Assembly (NCBI GenBank): GCA_949825045.1
Contig: OX463809.1
Coordinates: 6,227,501-6,291,500 of the forward strand
Length of the DNA: 64,000 bases
Source: Argyresthia goedartella
Lineage: Eukaryota > Arthropoda > Insecta > Lepidoptera > Argyresthiidae
Reading direction: 5' to 3'
Part shown: positions 55,033 through 64,000 of the stretch, one piece after another
Layout: every line of letters starts with the position of its first letter
Position numbering within the stretch: the stretch's first letter is position 1
Translations under genes and position numbers: made by a program
The notes under the pieces: model-generated
What the model saw: only the letters and a program-made list of their open reading frames with translations
Told to the model about the DNA's origin: nothing
Databases searched by the model: none

Positions 55033-56338
55033 CATAGTCAGGTCATAAGTTCTGTCACATGTGCAATATGAAATAATTTAGACATGTTTATTATTTATGT
55101 AAACATTTATATAGCAAAATGAACTTAATAAAACATAGATTCTTATGGTAATAAAGTTTATTCAAAATGACTCCCGCGATTTTGAATGCAGGCCTTTATT
55201 CTGCGCGGCCAGTCGTCTATCGCAGCACGAACGAGGTCCATGTCAATATCGGCGGCTGCTTTAATCAAGGATGCCTTGAGTGACTCCAAATCAGGATGAG
55301 GCTTTGAGCAGGCTTTTTCCTCCAAGTGTTGCTATATCTTGTAATCTAACGGACTCAAATCTGGACTGGAGGAGGGCCAGTCTTCGTGCCGGATGAAGTC
55401 GATTTCACGCGCCGCCAGCCAGTCTTGTGTGCTTTTCGCTCTATGAGCTGGCGCAGAATCTTGTTGGAATACCCAGTGCCTGTTATTAAACATGGTATGA
55501 GAAACAGGTTCCACAAGGTTCTTGAGGACTGTATTTTGATACACAACTGCAATCGTTTTTACGCCTTTCTCACAAAAATGTACCTCAGTTAAGCCCCAAT
55601 AAGAGACTCCCAACCAAACCATGAGCGAGGATGGAAAATGACCTCGTTGGACACGCGAAATACGGTTGCTCGCTTCATCACTGCTGTGTGAGTACACCTT
55701 ATCATTTTGTTTGTTGTAGCTCTCTTCAACGGTGAAATTTTTTTCATCCGAAAAAAGAATTTCCCGATGCTTTTTTCCCGCGTACCGCTTCAACAAAGCG
55801 CGGCATCTCTTCAGTCTCATGTCCATTAAACGAGCGTCCAAACGATGTCCTGTTTTTCTTCGATATGCCCTAAGCCCTAAGTCTTCATTTAACATCCTTT
55901 TCACCGTGGTCCTGCTTAACCCCATCTGAAGGGCCAACAGTTTCTGCTTACGTGGGATTTCTTTGAATTCGCGCCTTCACAGCTTTATCACTGCTGGAGT
56001 CCTAACAGAGCGAGGGCGACCACTTCTTGACCTGTCATCTACACTAGAGTCTTCATTGTATCGTTTTATGGTACGATAAACGAATCTTTTGTTTATATTC
56101 AAATTTTTCAGTAAGTCGAAAATCTGAATTGGCGCGTGACCGCAACGATGCAACGTAATAACTGCGACACGGTCTTCTTTAAGTGTCCAGTCCATATTTA
56201 AAAATGAGGAAAATTCTAAAAAGTACACATTTTTATTTCCATGAAAAATTCGAAATTCGAATTCAATAAACTTTTTTGTGGCCAGCGTTCTAAATTCAAA
56301 AGTTTTTATTGTGTGACAGAACTTATGACCTGACTGTG
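55033..56338 (-). mobile_element. Mariner (DD37D, maT/mori-like) transposon, copy 1
   Basis: A 1306-bp element between TA dinucleotides, with inverted ends CATAGTCAGGTCATAAGTTC / TGTCACA. The transposase on the minus strand shows helix-turn-helix text at the N-terminus, SDEKNF, QQDSAPAH and SPDLSPLDY, i.e. D(95)D(37)D by direct count. It is broken by a 1-bp and a 2-bp deletion near 55930-55990 and by a TAG three codons after the last catalytic Asp. Confidence 0.93.
55332..55937 (-). pseudogene. Mariner transposase, catalytic part (copy 1)
   Basis: A 201-codon frame covering the end of the DNA-binding part (RTTVKRMLNEDLGLRAYRRK) and the full DDE/D catalytic domain, with Asp in SDE, in QQD and in PLDY. 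The normal tail after DYKI is cut by TAG (Trp codon in the sister copy). The upstream part (about 55977-56195) is in another frame. The enzyme would cut and paste DNA at TA targets, but this copy cannot make it whole. Confidence 0.92.
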
Positions 56339-56379
56339 TATATATCTTTATTTGAAAAATTATTATATTTTTACATAAT

Positions 56380-56640
56380 AAGATGCAAAGTTTCATTAGC
56401 TTCCTGGAAATGGTTTTTATATTCTTCTAGCTTATGTAGTTGGTCAGAAATGAATGCAGCCGGGAGTCGCGAATTGCGAAATCGCCTGTCGTAATGTACC
56501 CTGCAATTTTTCGCGAACTGACGTTTGAGTGGAGGAGCTTCACTTCTGTAGATAATTATCTGGGTCAAATATCTTTGATGAGACCTTCCTAGCCGCTCGG
56601 GGAATACAGTTGGCGCGTGCACATAGGCGGACACGCTTCG
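56380..56640 (-). pseudogene. LINE RT C-terminal remnant
   Basis: An 87-codon frame reads FPERLGRSHQRYLTQIIIYR, RRFRNSRLPAAFISDQLHKL and EEYKNHFQEA. This resembles the last part of LINE reverse transcriptases (the RxWNSLP block). No other domain is left. Confidence 0.5.
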
Positions 56641-56669
56641 TACCTATAGCTGTAATATTGAATGGCTTA

Positions 56670-56995
56670 TGTTTAAGCGATTACCAAAAACGCACCTATT
56701 TTACTACCAATAAATTCGAAATGACTGCCAGAATGGATAAATGTCCACCAAATTGTGTTTGGATAAATGATCACCAAACTTCTTTTCATGTTTTGTGTAC
56801 TTAAGTTTATGTTTTAAGTATTTTTTGTTGTTCTTACATGTTCAACCTAACACGAAGGATAAAGGGGGCTTCGCTTCGCTCACCTCCTTTACCCTTCACC
56901 TAAGCTACCGCAGTAATTTTCCCTGATATTTTTTGCAACTTTTGGTGTTCATTTATCCATTTTGGGTAGGATAAAAATATTTTGGTGATAATTAT
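56670..56995. mobile_element. Element with shared GC-rich core hairpin, copy D
   Basis: The outer parts carry inverted text: TTACCAAAAACGCACC and GGATAAATGTCCACCAAA at the left, TTTTGGTGTTCATTTATCC and TTTTGGTGATAA at the right. The core 56848-56900 reads ACACGAAGGATAAAGG, GGGCTTCGCTTCGCTCACC and CCTTTACCCTTCACC. Confidence 0.65.
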
Positions 56996-57145
56996 ATTTG
57001 TTGCCTTATTCTATTTAGAACGCTGACCAGGGCCCCAATTTCACTGAATGTCCGCAAAAGATCGCCAAAGGCAATTAACAAAATGATGACTATACTTGGG
57101 TACTGGGTACAACTGGGCCTCTGCCATCCCGTATGGTAATTTTTA

Positions 57146-57255
57146 GGGTTCCATACCCTAAGAGGGCCAAACGGGACCCTATTACAAAGCCACCGCAGTC
57201 TTTCTGTCCGTCACCGGGCTCTTTCTGATGAATTCTTAAACCGCAACAGGCAGAG
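57146..57255. repeat. Lepidopteran GGGTTCC repeat, copy 5, cut by SINE-2
   Basis: TTAGGGTTCCATACCCTAAG, AAACGGGACCCTATTAC, GTCCGTCACCGGGCTC, then GGCAGAGAGCT, where the next SINE-2 begins. Confidence 0.75.
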
Positions 57256-57508
57256 AGCTAATAATAATAATACCTTGGACACTATTTACACACACTGATC
57301 TAGCCCCAAACTAGGATTCCCTGTATCTTGGGCACTAGACAACGATACACATACTTATATAGATACATATTATACTTAGATAAACAACCATGACTAGGGT
57401 ACGAACAACCGTTCTCATCAAACAAATATTTGCCCCCACCGGGACTCGAACCCGAGAGCGTTGGCTTCGTAGGCAGGGTCAGTGCCGACTCGGCCATTCA
57501 GGTCGTTA
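57256..57508 (-). mobile_element. SINE-2 copy
   Basis: Head at the right (TGGCCGAGTCGG, GGTTCGAGTCCCGG complement forms), body and (AAT)n tail at the left. It sits in the repeat ending at 57255. Confidence 0.85.
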
Positions 57509-58416
57509 AATTTTTTATACTCTAGCACGCCAAGGTTATTGGGGTCCGTGACTTAGGCCCACAGTGGTCGACGCCCCCGACTTTGGTAAATGAAATATCA
57601 TTTTTTTATGTTTTAGCACTCAGTACAATAAACGAAAAAATAATAGAATAAATATTAATAGTAAAGTGGTAAAATTTTCATTCATTGGAACTATATAAAC
57701 ATAAGTAACGGTCAGCCAGGTTCCGATTTAACAAAGCCCTGTTGCATTAAAATTATGTTTAAACTGTATATAACGGCGTTCAAAGGTTTGGTGCATGTCG
57801 GCTCTATTATTTTTGTTATTAGTGGATTAGGCGGGCGGGCGGAAAATACGTTTCAATAGACTGCCCACAAACAAACTGGGACGAGGGAATCCATGGATTT
57901 GAGTTAATTTTAATCCATTCCCATGCATGACCACTCAAAGAGGTTTCCGAATTCGGACGGCGTTGAAACTATCTATTTAAATAACTAAACTTACAGGTTT
58001 CAAATTTCTGAGCTCCTGTCCGGTTGCCAAAGGTTCTATTTTCCATCTCCTTTTTATAATAAGGTTAGTTCTGAAGCCTCTGGAATAGGTCTCACTTCCT
58101 CTTTGATGTAACCGTGTGTAGGAGGCCAGAATAACTTTATAACCTTTTGCCTTTTCATAATAGCATGAAAAAGTAGTTTTCTGGGTATTCAAATACATAA
58201 AACATGTTAGAAATACAGATATTCTATAGGTATCTTATACAATTACATAAAAATAAATTCTAATCAGCATAACACGATAGTCTGCCACGTTTATGACACA
58301 TTTTTCAGACAAATAATACAAACGTACTCAAATTAATTTATAATATATATATATATATATTAGTACCGTTAGCGTCAAAAGTAACAAAAAATACCTGGAC
58401 CTCTTCCAATTATAAA
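57509..58416. other. No gene seen
   Basis: AT-rich, with a (TA)n run at 58342-58360. Short frames only. Confidence 0.4.
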
Positions 58417-58510
58417 TTAATTACAAGATACAGGGAATCCTAGTTTGGGGCTAGATCAATGTTTGTAAATAGTGTCCAAGGTATTATTATTATTATTAAT
58501 TAATAACAAT
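58417..58510 (+). mobile_element. SINE-2 fragment, opposite orientation
   Basis: Reads ATACAGGGAATCCTAGTTTG, GGGCTAGATCAATG, TAGTGTCCAAGG and an (ATT)n tail. Head absent. Confidence 0.75.
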
Positions 58511-58871
58511 CTTCATTTTTATTAGCTTTTCCCTTGTCTTTGAATAAAAAATTAACTTTTGTTTGTGAACAATAATGAAGAAAGAGTGAGCAAGAAATAA
58601 CTTTTGGGACAAGCCGGGAACTTTGAAATTCCTCTTCTACAGCCACACCTTATCAACGTGCAATAGAGTTCAACATAGAACAATGTGAATTTGTTTCACT
58701 TTACATTCATAGGTAGGTAGTCTAAAGAGATTGTTTTTTACTGCGATTTTTCATGCCACGAGGAAGTCTGAAAATGCAAGAACTGCAAATTGCACTTCCA
58801 TAATATGAAAGGATGTACTTAAAGGCGTAGTTTACTGGAAAAACACTTTGCAGTAAAACATTCAGAAATTG

Positions 58872-59090
58872 GAACGACGACACCACACCACGCTAGTAGA
58901 AACTGACTTTTGACCGAGAGGTCCCGGGTTCGATCCCGGGCTGGGGATAAAGAAAAAAAAATCCAGGTCTTGGATGTTTATTGTATGTGATGTCGCTGTT
59001 TCTTGTTCCCTCGACACAGGGTATCCTAGTGTGGGGCCAGAAGCAATGTTTGTGGCTGTATATAAATATAAATGTTTTGTTTGACCTAGA
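58872..59090 (+). mobile_element. SINE-1 copy, opposite orientation
   Basis: GGTCCCGGGTTCGATCCCGG (B box), CCAGGTCTTGGATG, CGACACAGGGTATCCTAG, GTGGGGCCAGAAGC. The A-box part is decayed. Confidence 0.8.
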
Positions 59091-59261
59091 ATCATGAAAT
59101 TAGGCAGAAGCAAGGGTTTATATCAGAAATTCAGGAAAAAATCCGAAAACCGTAAATTTGTTGCTTCTTAGAACAATGCGATTTTTTTGGAACTCTTGTG
59201 ATGCGAGTCCATCTCACACTTGGACAGTTTTTTAATTCTTCATACAATCAATTCTTATCCT

Positions 59262-59516
59262 TAATAACAATACCTTGGACACTATTTACACACATTGATC
59301 TAGCCCCAAACTAGGATTCCCTTTATCTGTCTGTAGGAACTAGACAACAATACACTTACTTATATAGATAAATATTATACTTAGATAGATAAACAACCAT
59401 GACAAGGGTACGAACATCCGTTCTCATCAAACAAATATTTGCCCCCACCGGGACTCGAACCCGGGACCCTTGATTTCGTAGGCAGGGGCGCTGCCGACTC
59501 GGCCATTCGGGTCGTC
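59262..59516 (-). mobile_element. SINE-2 copy
   Basis: Full body with the head at the right; ends GGCCATTCGGGTCGTC. An internal TCTGTCTG change marks this copy. Confidence 0.85.
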
Positions 59517-59767
59517 ATATCCATAGATTTGTGTCTTAAATCTGTGGCAATCTGGTTCCTTTATTTACTTCGATCACGTGTTGGCTGCACGTGTAATTTT
59601 TATTTATTGCTCCCTAAATAGACGGTCCAAATAAAAATCTCCACCAAAATTGGATGGTTTCATAAAAAAGTGTATTTGTTGAAATTCACTCTATTAACTT
59701 CGATCACGTGTACGGAGCTGCACGCGGGTTTTTATCAACTCTCCATGAATAGACAGTATTTAATATA

Positions 59768-60012
59768 ATAAAATACCTTGGACACTATTTACACACATTG
59801 ATCTAGCCCCAAACTAGGATTCCCTTCCCATCTTGGGTACTATAGATAACGATACACATACTTATATAGATAAATATTTGATAGATAAACAACCATGACT
59901 AGGGTATAAACATCCGTTTTCATCAAACAAATATTTACCCTCACCGGGACTCGAACCCGGGACCCTTGGCTTCGTAGGCAGGGTCACTGCCGACTCGGCC
60001 ATTCGGGTCGTA
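59768..60012 (-). mobile_element. SINE-2 copy
   Basis: Full body; head TGGCCGAGTCGG at the right. Shows a small insertion (CTTCCCATC) relative to the other copies. Confidence 0.85.
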
Positions 60013-60355
60013 CATGTTGGATCCCCTAGAGTGTAACACTGGAACACAGTTCAAGCGAGGCGTGAAGGTATTATGAGACAAATGAATAAAATCGCGGGTA
60101 AATCACCACGAGTACAATAACGAAATGGCCCACCACGCCAACTAGACGCCTATCAGGCATCTTCCGTCTCATGTAACTAACACCCGTGAAGCAAAACATG
60201 CTTCCCAGGTCTTAGATGTTACATTTCTTGCTGCGAGATTTACATCTTCTGTCAATTCAATATCACGAGAGTCTTCTGATGTCAATTTAACAACACATCC
60301 TGGAAAAGCTGAAGAAAAATCAACCGTCTGGTCTCAAGGAGGCGAAGTATATATA
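60013..60355. other. No gene seen
   Basis: Flank of the mariner copy; may be one half of a retroelement that continues at 61667-61790 (text FLVKDYWPEGILFRRYRE). Confidence 0.35.
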
Positions 60356-61664
60356 CATAGTCAGGTCATAAGTTCTGTCACATGTGCAATATGAAATAAT
60401 TTAGACATATTTATTATTTATGTAAACATTTATATAGCAAAATCAACTTAATAAAACATAGATTCTTATGGTAATAAAGTTTATTCAAAATGACTCCCGC
60501 GATTTTGAATACAGGCCTTTATTCTGCGCGGCCAGTCGTCTATCGCAGCACGAACGAGGTCCATGTCAATATCGGCAGCTGCCTTAATCAAGGATGCCTT
60601 GAGTGACTCCAAATCAGGATGAGGCTTTGAGCAGGCCTTTTCCTCCAAGTGTTGCCATATCTTGTAATCTTACGGACTCAAATCTGGACTGGAGGAGGGC
60701 CAGTCTTCGTGCCGGATGAAGTCGATTTCACGCGCCGCCAGCCAGTCTTGTGTGCTTTTCGCTCTATGAGCTGGCGCAGAATCTTGTTGGAATACCCAGT
60801 GCCTGTTATTAAACATGGTATGAGAAACAGGTTCCACAAGGTTCTTGAGGACTGTATTTTGATACACAACTGCATTCGTTTTTACGCCTTTCTCACAAAA
60901 ATGTACCTCAGTTAAGCCCCAATAAGAGACTCCCAACCAAACCATGAGCGAGGATGGAAAATGACCTCGTTGGACACGCGGAATACGGTTGCTCGCTTCT
61001 TCACTGCTGTGTGCGTACACCTCATCATTTTGTTTGTTGTAGCTCTCTTCCACGGTGAAAATTTTTTCATCCGAAAAAAGAATTTCCCGATGCTTTTTTC
61101 CCGCGTACCGCTTCAACAAAGCGCGGCATCTCTTCAGTCTCAGGTCCATTAAACGAGCGTCGAAACGATGTCCTGTTTTTCTTCGATATGCCCTAAGCCC
61201 TAAGTCTTCATTTAACACCCTTTTCACCGTGGTCCTGCTTAACCCCATCTGAAGGGCCAACAGTTTCTGCTTACGTATGGGATTTCTTTGAATTCGCGCC
61301 TTCACAGCTTTTATCACTGCTGGAGTCCTAACAGAGCGAGGGCGAACACTTCTTGACCTGTCATCTACACAAGAGTCTTCATTGTATCGTTTTATGGTAC
61401 GATAAACGAATCTTTTGGTTATATTCAAATTTTTCAGTAAGTCGAAAATCTGAATTGGCGCGTAACCGCAACGATGCAACGCAATAACTGCGACACGGTC
61501 TTCTTTAAGTGTCCACTCCATATTTAAAAATGAGGAAAATTCTAAAAAGTACACATTTTTAATTTCATGAAAAATTCGAAATTAGAATTCAATAATCTTT
61601 TTTGTGGCCAGCGTTCTAAATTCAAAAGTTTTTATTGTGTGACAGAACTTATGACCTGACTGTG
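60356..61664 (-). mobile_element. Mariner (DD37D, maT/mori-like) transposon, copy 2
   Basis: A 1309-bp element between TA dinucleotides, with the same ends as copy 1 and about 97% like it by eye, in the same orientation 4 kb away. The transposase frame is open for nearly its full length and is broken by one stop. Confidence 0.94.
60670..61554 (-). pseudogene. Mariner transposase (copy 2), stop before last catalytic Asp
   Basis: A 294-codon frame. The likely start is the Met of MEWTLKEDRVAV (about 61520). It has two helix-turn-helix stretches (PIQIFDLLKNLNITKRFVYR and GLSRTTVKRVLNEDLGLRAY), then SDEKIF, QQDSAPAH and SPDLSP. A TAA replaces the Leu codon just before the third Asp. After that stop the frame continues with DYKIW and about 60 more codons to the natural end near 60490. 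So the enzyme is lost by one point change. Confidence 0.93.
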
Positions 61665-61666
61665 TA

Positions 61667-61942
61667 TATATATATAGATAGAGGAGGGGAGGAGATAGAC
61701 CTCAAGACGATGTTCCTGGTCAAAGATTATTGGCCGGAGGGCATCCTTTTCCGACGCTACAGGGAAGCGGGAACGAAGAAGAAAATCTCTAGCTAGGGTA
61801 GATAATAGTATCTCTAGTTTTAAGGTATTTATAGATATGGGTTTTTGTTAACCTGATATAAAGATTATTATTATTATCATTTTGCAAAATAGGTAGGTAA
61901 CTACATCTACACAAGTGAATCTCGCAGCAAGCTTTTGAAACA
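61667..61942. other. Retroelement-like scrap, no gene
   Basis: 61700-61790 on the plus strand reads FLVKDYWPEGILFRRYREAG, then stops. I do not place it in a family. Confidence 0.3.
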
Positions 61943-62235
61943 TTACATAGCAACACGCCCTTTCCCATACGGGGCGGCAGAGGCACAATTAGGCACAATT
62001 ATTGTGCCCACTTTGAGCCAGTTATTCAAAACTTCATTTTGAGCGACATGGGGCTTGCGTATAGCCGCAGCTATGGACTAATGAAGGTTTCCACACGATG
62101 TTTTCCATCACCGTTATAACGTCCATATAATGTACTCAAGATAAATTAATAATCTCATTAGTACATGTTCAGGAATCGAACCTGCATCTCCTGTGTGAGA
62201 AGCAAGCGTGAAACCCATTAGACCACGGAGCTCTT
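61943..62235 (-). mobile_element. SINE-3, full copy
   Basis: Head at the right: on the minus strand GAGCTCCGTGGTCTAATGGG (A box TGGTCTAATGG) and GCAGGTTCGATTCCTG (B box). The body includes CCTTTCCCATACGGGG and CCATCACCGTTATAACGTCC. Confidence 0.85.
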
Positions 62236-63432
62236 ATATCAAGCTTTTATATCATAATAAATTGTGTGATTTAATCACAGGATTTAATTAATTGATGGGT
62301 TTATTATCAGATCAGCTGATTTTCATGACATGGAGCTCCATGTCGTCTCATGATATGAACGTCACATCGTAAAATAGTTAAATTTTACGAATAAACAAAT
62401 GTACTTCATTTTTACAATGTTTTTGTTGTTGTGACCCGTATGCTAGATGACAATTGGTATACTTTTAAAATAATTATCTATAAATATATATTTTTTGGTT
62501 ATTAACCAAGAAAAGTAGGATGACCATGACACGGGAGTCGGTGGACTACTATTGGTATCCGAGTATTATATTGTAGAGACTTTTATTATCCTCATTATTA
62601 AATGTTGTTTTTATTTGCATGCTCCGGTTTTTCTTCTTCTAAGTTCCAACCTAGCCTCACCTTTCCTATAACGCAACTGAAATTTAGCCACAATAACCTA
62701 CTCTAGCCAAGTTTGGCTTTTCATTACTTTCAGTCGCAAGCTCGCCCCGCTGGTTCCACATACACGTTCTAACTTAACCCAACCTACCGAGCCAAATCTA
62801 TTGTAAACTTCAACTTCAACTTATTTTTTTTAATTCAAAATAGATTCTTACGAACACTTTTTGAACGTCATTTGAATCTATATAATGTATGGCAGTGGAG
62901 AAGAAGCGGCATAAAAAACTCGTACACTGCAAAACGGCCTACTTTTCTGATCTGTTTCTTTTTTTTTTCAAAAATAGGTCTTATGTTACAATCGTGTCAC
63001 CCTACTTTTCGATATGCCGATAGGCTAGTCGTAAATCGTCGAACGTTGGTCTTGAAACGATGTGGCGGATGCACAGACCAGATATCGAGATAGACGCAGC
63101 AAACACGGTAGAATGTATGAGAACCAACCGTGTAACTTTTTCACTACCTACTGTGACGTCACCAGCGCCTTTTAGTGATGGGTTGACATGTTAATCGTGA
63201 AACAGAGTAAAAGGCGCGCCGCCAAATCGATTCAAAATGAGCGCTGTTGTGGGAATCCCCTACCTACCACGACCACGTACCTACCGCGTTGCCTTTTTGT
63301 CAGTAAGCCGGCAGTATTTCGAGCGGGAGATCGTATCGTAGCATCGCACCCAGATATCACATCATAGAGTGTTAAAGTATGTATTTGTCTATAGTACCTA
63401 TTTACCTTTTATTATTCATGTGTAAATCCGTC
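62236..63432. other. No gene seen
   Basis: Includes an 18-bp palindrome GACATGGAGCTCCATGTC at 62327-62344. Frames are short. Confidence 0.4.
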
Positions 63433-63563
63433 CAGCCCCCTTATTCAGTAACTCGAATCGATCTTAAACTGTGGAATAGTGTCAGATTTCCCATAGTTAT
63501 GTACAATCAATTAACACTGCGTTGCATTTGACCTGGATTAAAGTTACTAAATAAGGGGGCTGA
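63433..63563. mobile_element. 131-bp MITE
   Basis: CAGCCCCCTTATTCAGTAAC at the left and GTTACTAAATAAGGGGGCTG at the right, about 20-bp inverted ends around unrelated sequence. Confidence 0.8.
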
Positions 63564-64000
63564 CTAGAATAATGTAGGTAACGTAAAACGGGGTGTATTG
63601 ATAACCAAGGGTAAATAGAAATAACTCTTAGGCCCACTACTTCGTAAAGTATTAGAGAAGAGAGATTGGGAGCTATCTCTATTCTCCCTACTTACTTGTC
63701 AGTCTTGTTCTACCTACCTACTTATCTTTTTTAAATCATTCCTCTGTCTTCTACTCATTCCTCTTGAAGTGAATCGATGTTGTATCGACAGAGGAATGAA
63801 TTACTAATCGATTTTCTATGTAATGCTGAGTTACACGAAAAAAGCTTAAATATTAAGTCATGATTAAACTAATTTATTACGTTATTCTACTACTAAAATA
63901 TAGATTGTAATGAAAATGCAACTCAGAATTATCATTCTTCCGTCAACAAAATCGAATCGTCCAGCGATTTTGCAAGAATCGTCGCATTGTACAACACTAT
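63564..64000. other. No gene seen
   Basis: Contains CATTCCTCTGTC at about 63738 and its complement at about 63788. Otherwise AT-rich. Confidence 0.4.

Noticed and set aside
59439..60047. Frames in SINE-2 copies (e.g. MAESAVTLPTKPRVPGSSPG)
   Set aside because: The same frame recurs in every SINE-2 copy because it translates the tRNA-like head; not a gene.

Overview
This window is eukaryotic nuclear DNA from an insect, almost certainly a moth or butterfly. It is AT-rich, full of transposable elements and has no operons. It carries repeat families I recognise as lepidopteran: a GGCCAAGTGCGAGTC repeat, many tRNA-derived SINEs and many palindromic MITEs. It also holds one spliced cuticle gene.

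The one host gene I can support lies on the minus strand from 29309 down to 6496. Six coding exons (29309-29070, 27179-27110, 24963-24845, 10585-10465, 7791-7701, 6576-6496) join in perfect phase with GT/AG borders. Together they encode a secreted protein with three six-cysteine chitin-binding (CBM14/peritrophin-A) domains, i.e. an obstructor/CPAP3-type cuticular protein. The short first exon with the start codon was not found. Two of the exons have degenerate partial copies right next to them in the following intron (10355-10443 and 28469-28735). The 14.3 kb intron holds a nearly complete CR1/L2-group LINE (17395-21867, same strand), a 60-bp satellite array, a BEL/Pao integrase remnant and several MITEs.

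Region by region: 1-2125 is the open 5' part of a BEL/Pao gag-pol running off the left edge. 2950-4300 holds LINE and Ty3/gypsy scraps. 5300-29300 is the CPAP3 gene with TE-filled introns. 30000-41000 holds decayed jockey-like LINE pieces, one interrupted by an 810-bp mariner-type element, and a decayed LINE RT at 35170-36345. 41500-43303 is minisatellite, ending in a 1.2 kb array of a 23-bp unit. 43310-48010 is a decayed BEL/Pao element on the minus strand, broken up by at least four later insertions. 48600-54400 holds MITEs, an RTE C-terminus and a SINE interrupted by a LINE 3' end. 54400-61664 holds five SINEs of one family and two ~97% identical mariner (DD37D, maT/mori-like) copies, each killed by a different mutation. 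The rest is repeat debris.

There is no bacterial, phage or CRISPR content. The most unusual things are the tandem degenerate exon copies of the cuticle gene, a set of perfect short-loop inverted repeats (33, 25, 18 and 13-14 bp arms), MITEs with different ends that share one GC-rich core hairpin, and two satellites with higher-order structure. Outside the elements named I saw no further genes, but small exons without recognisable domains would be missed by eye.
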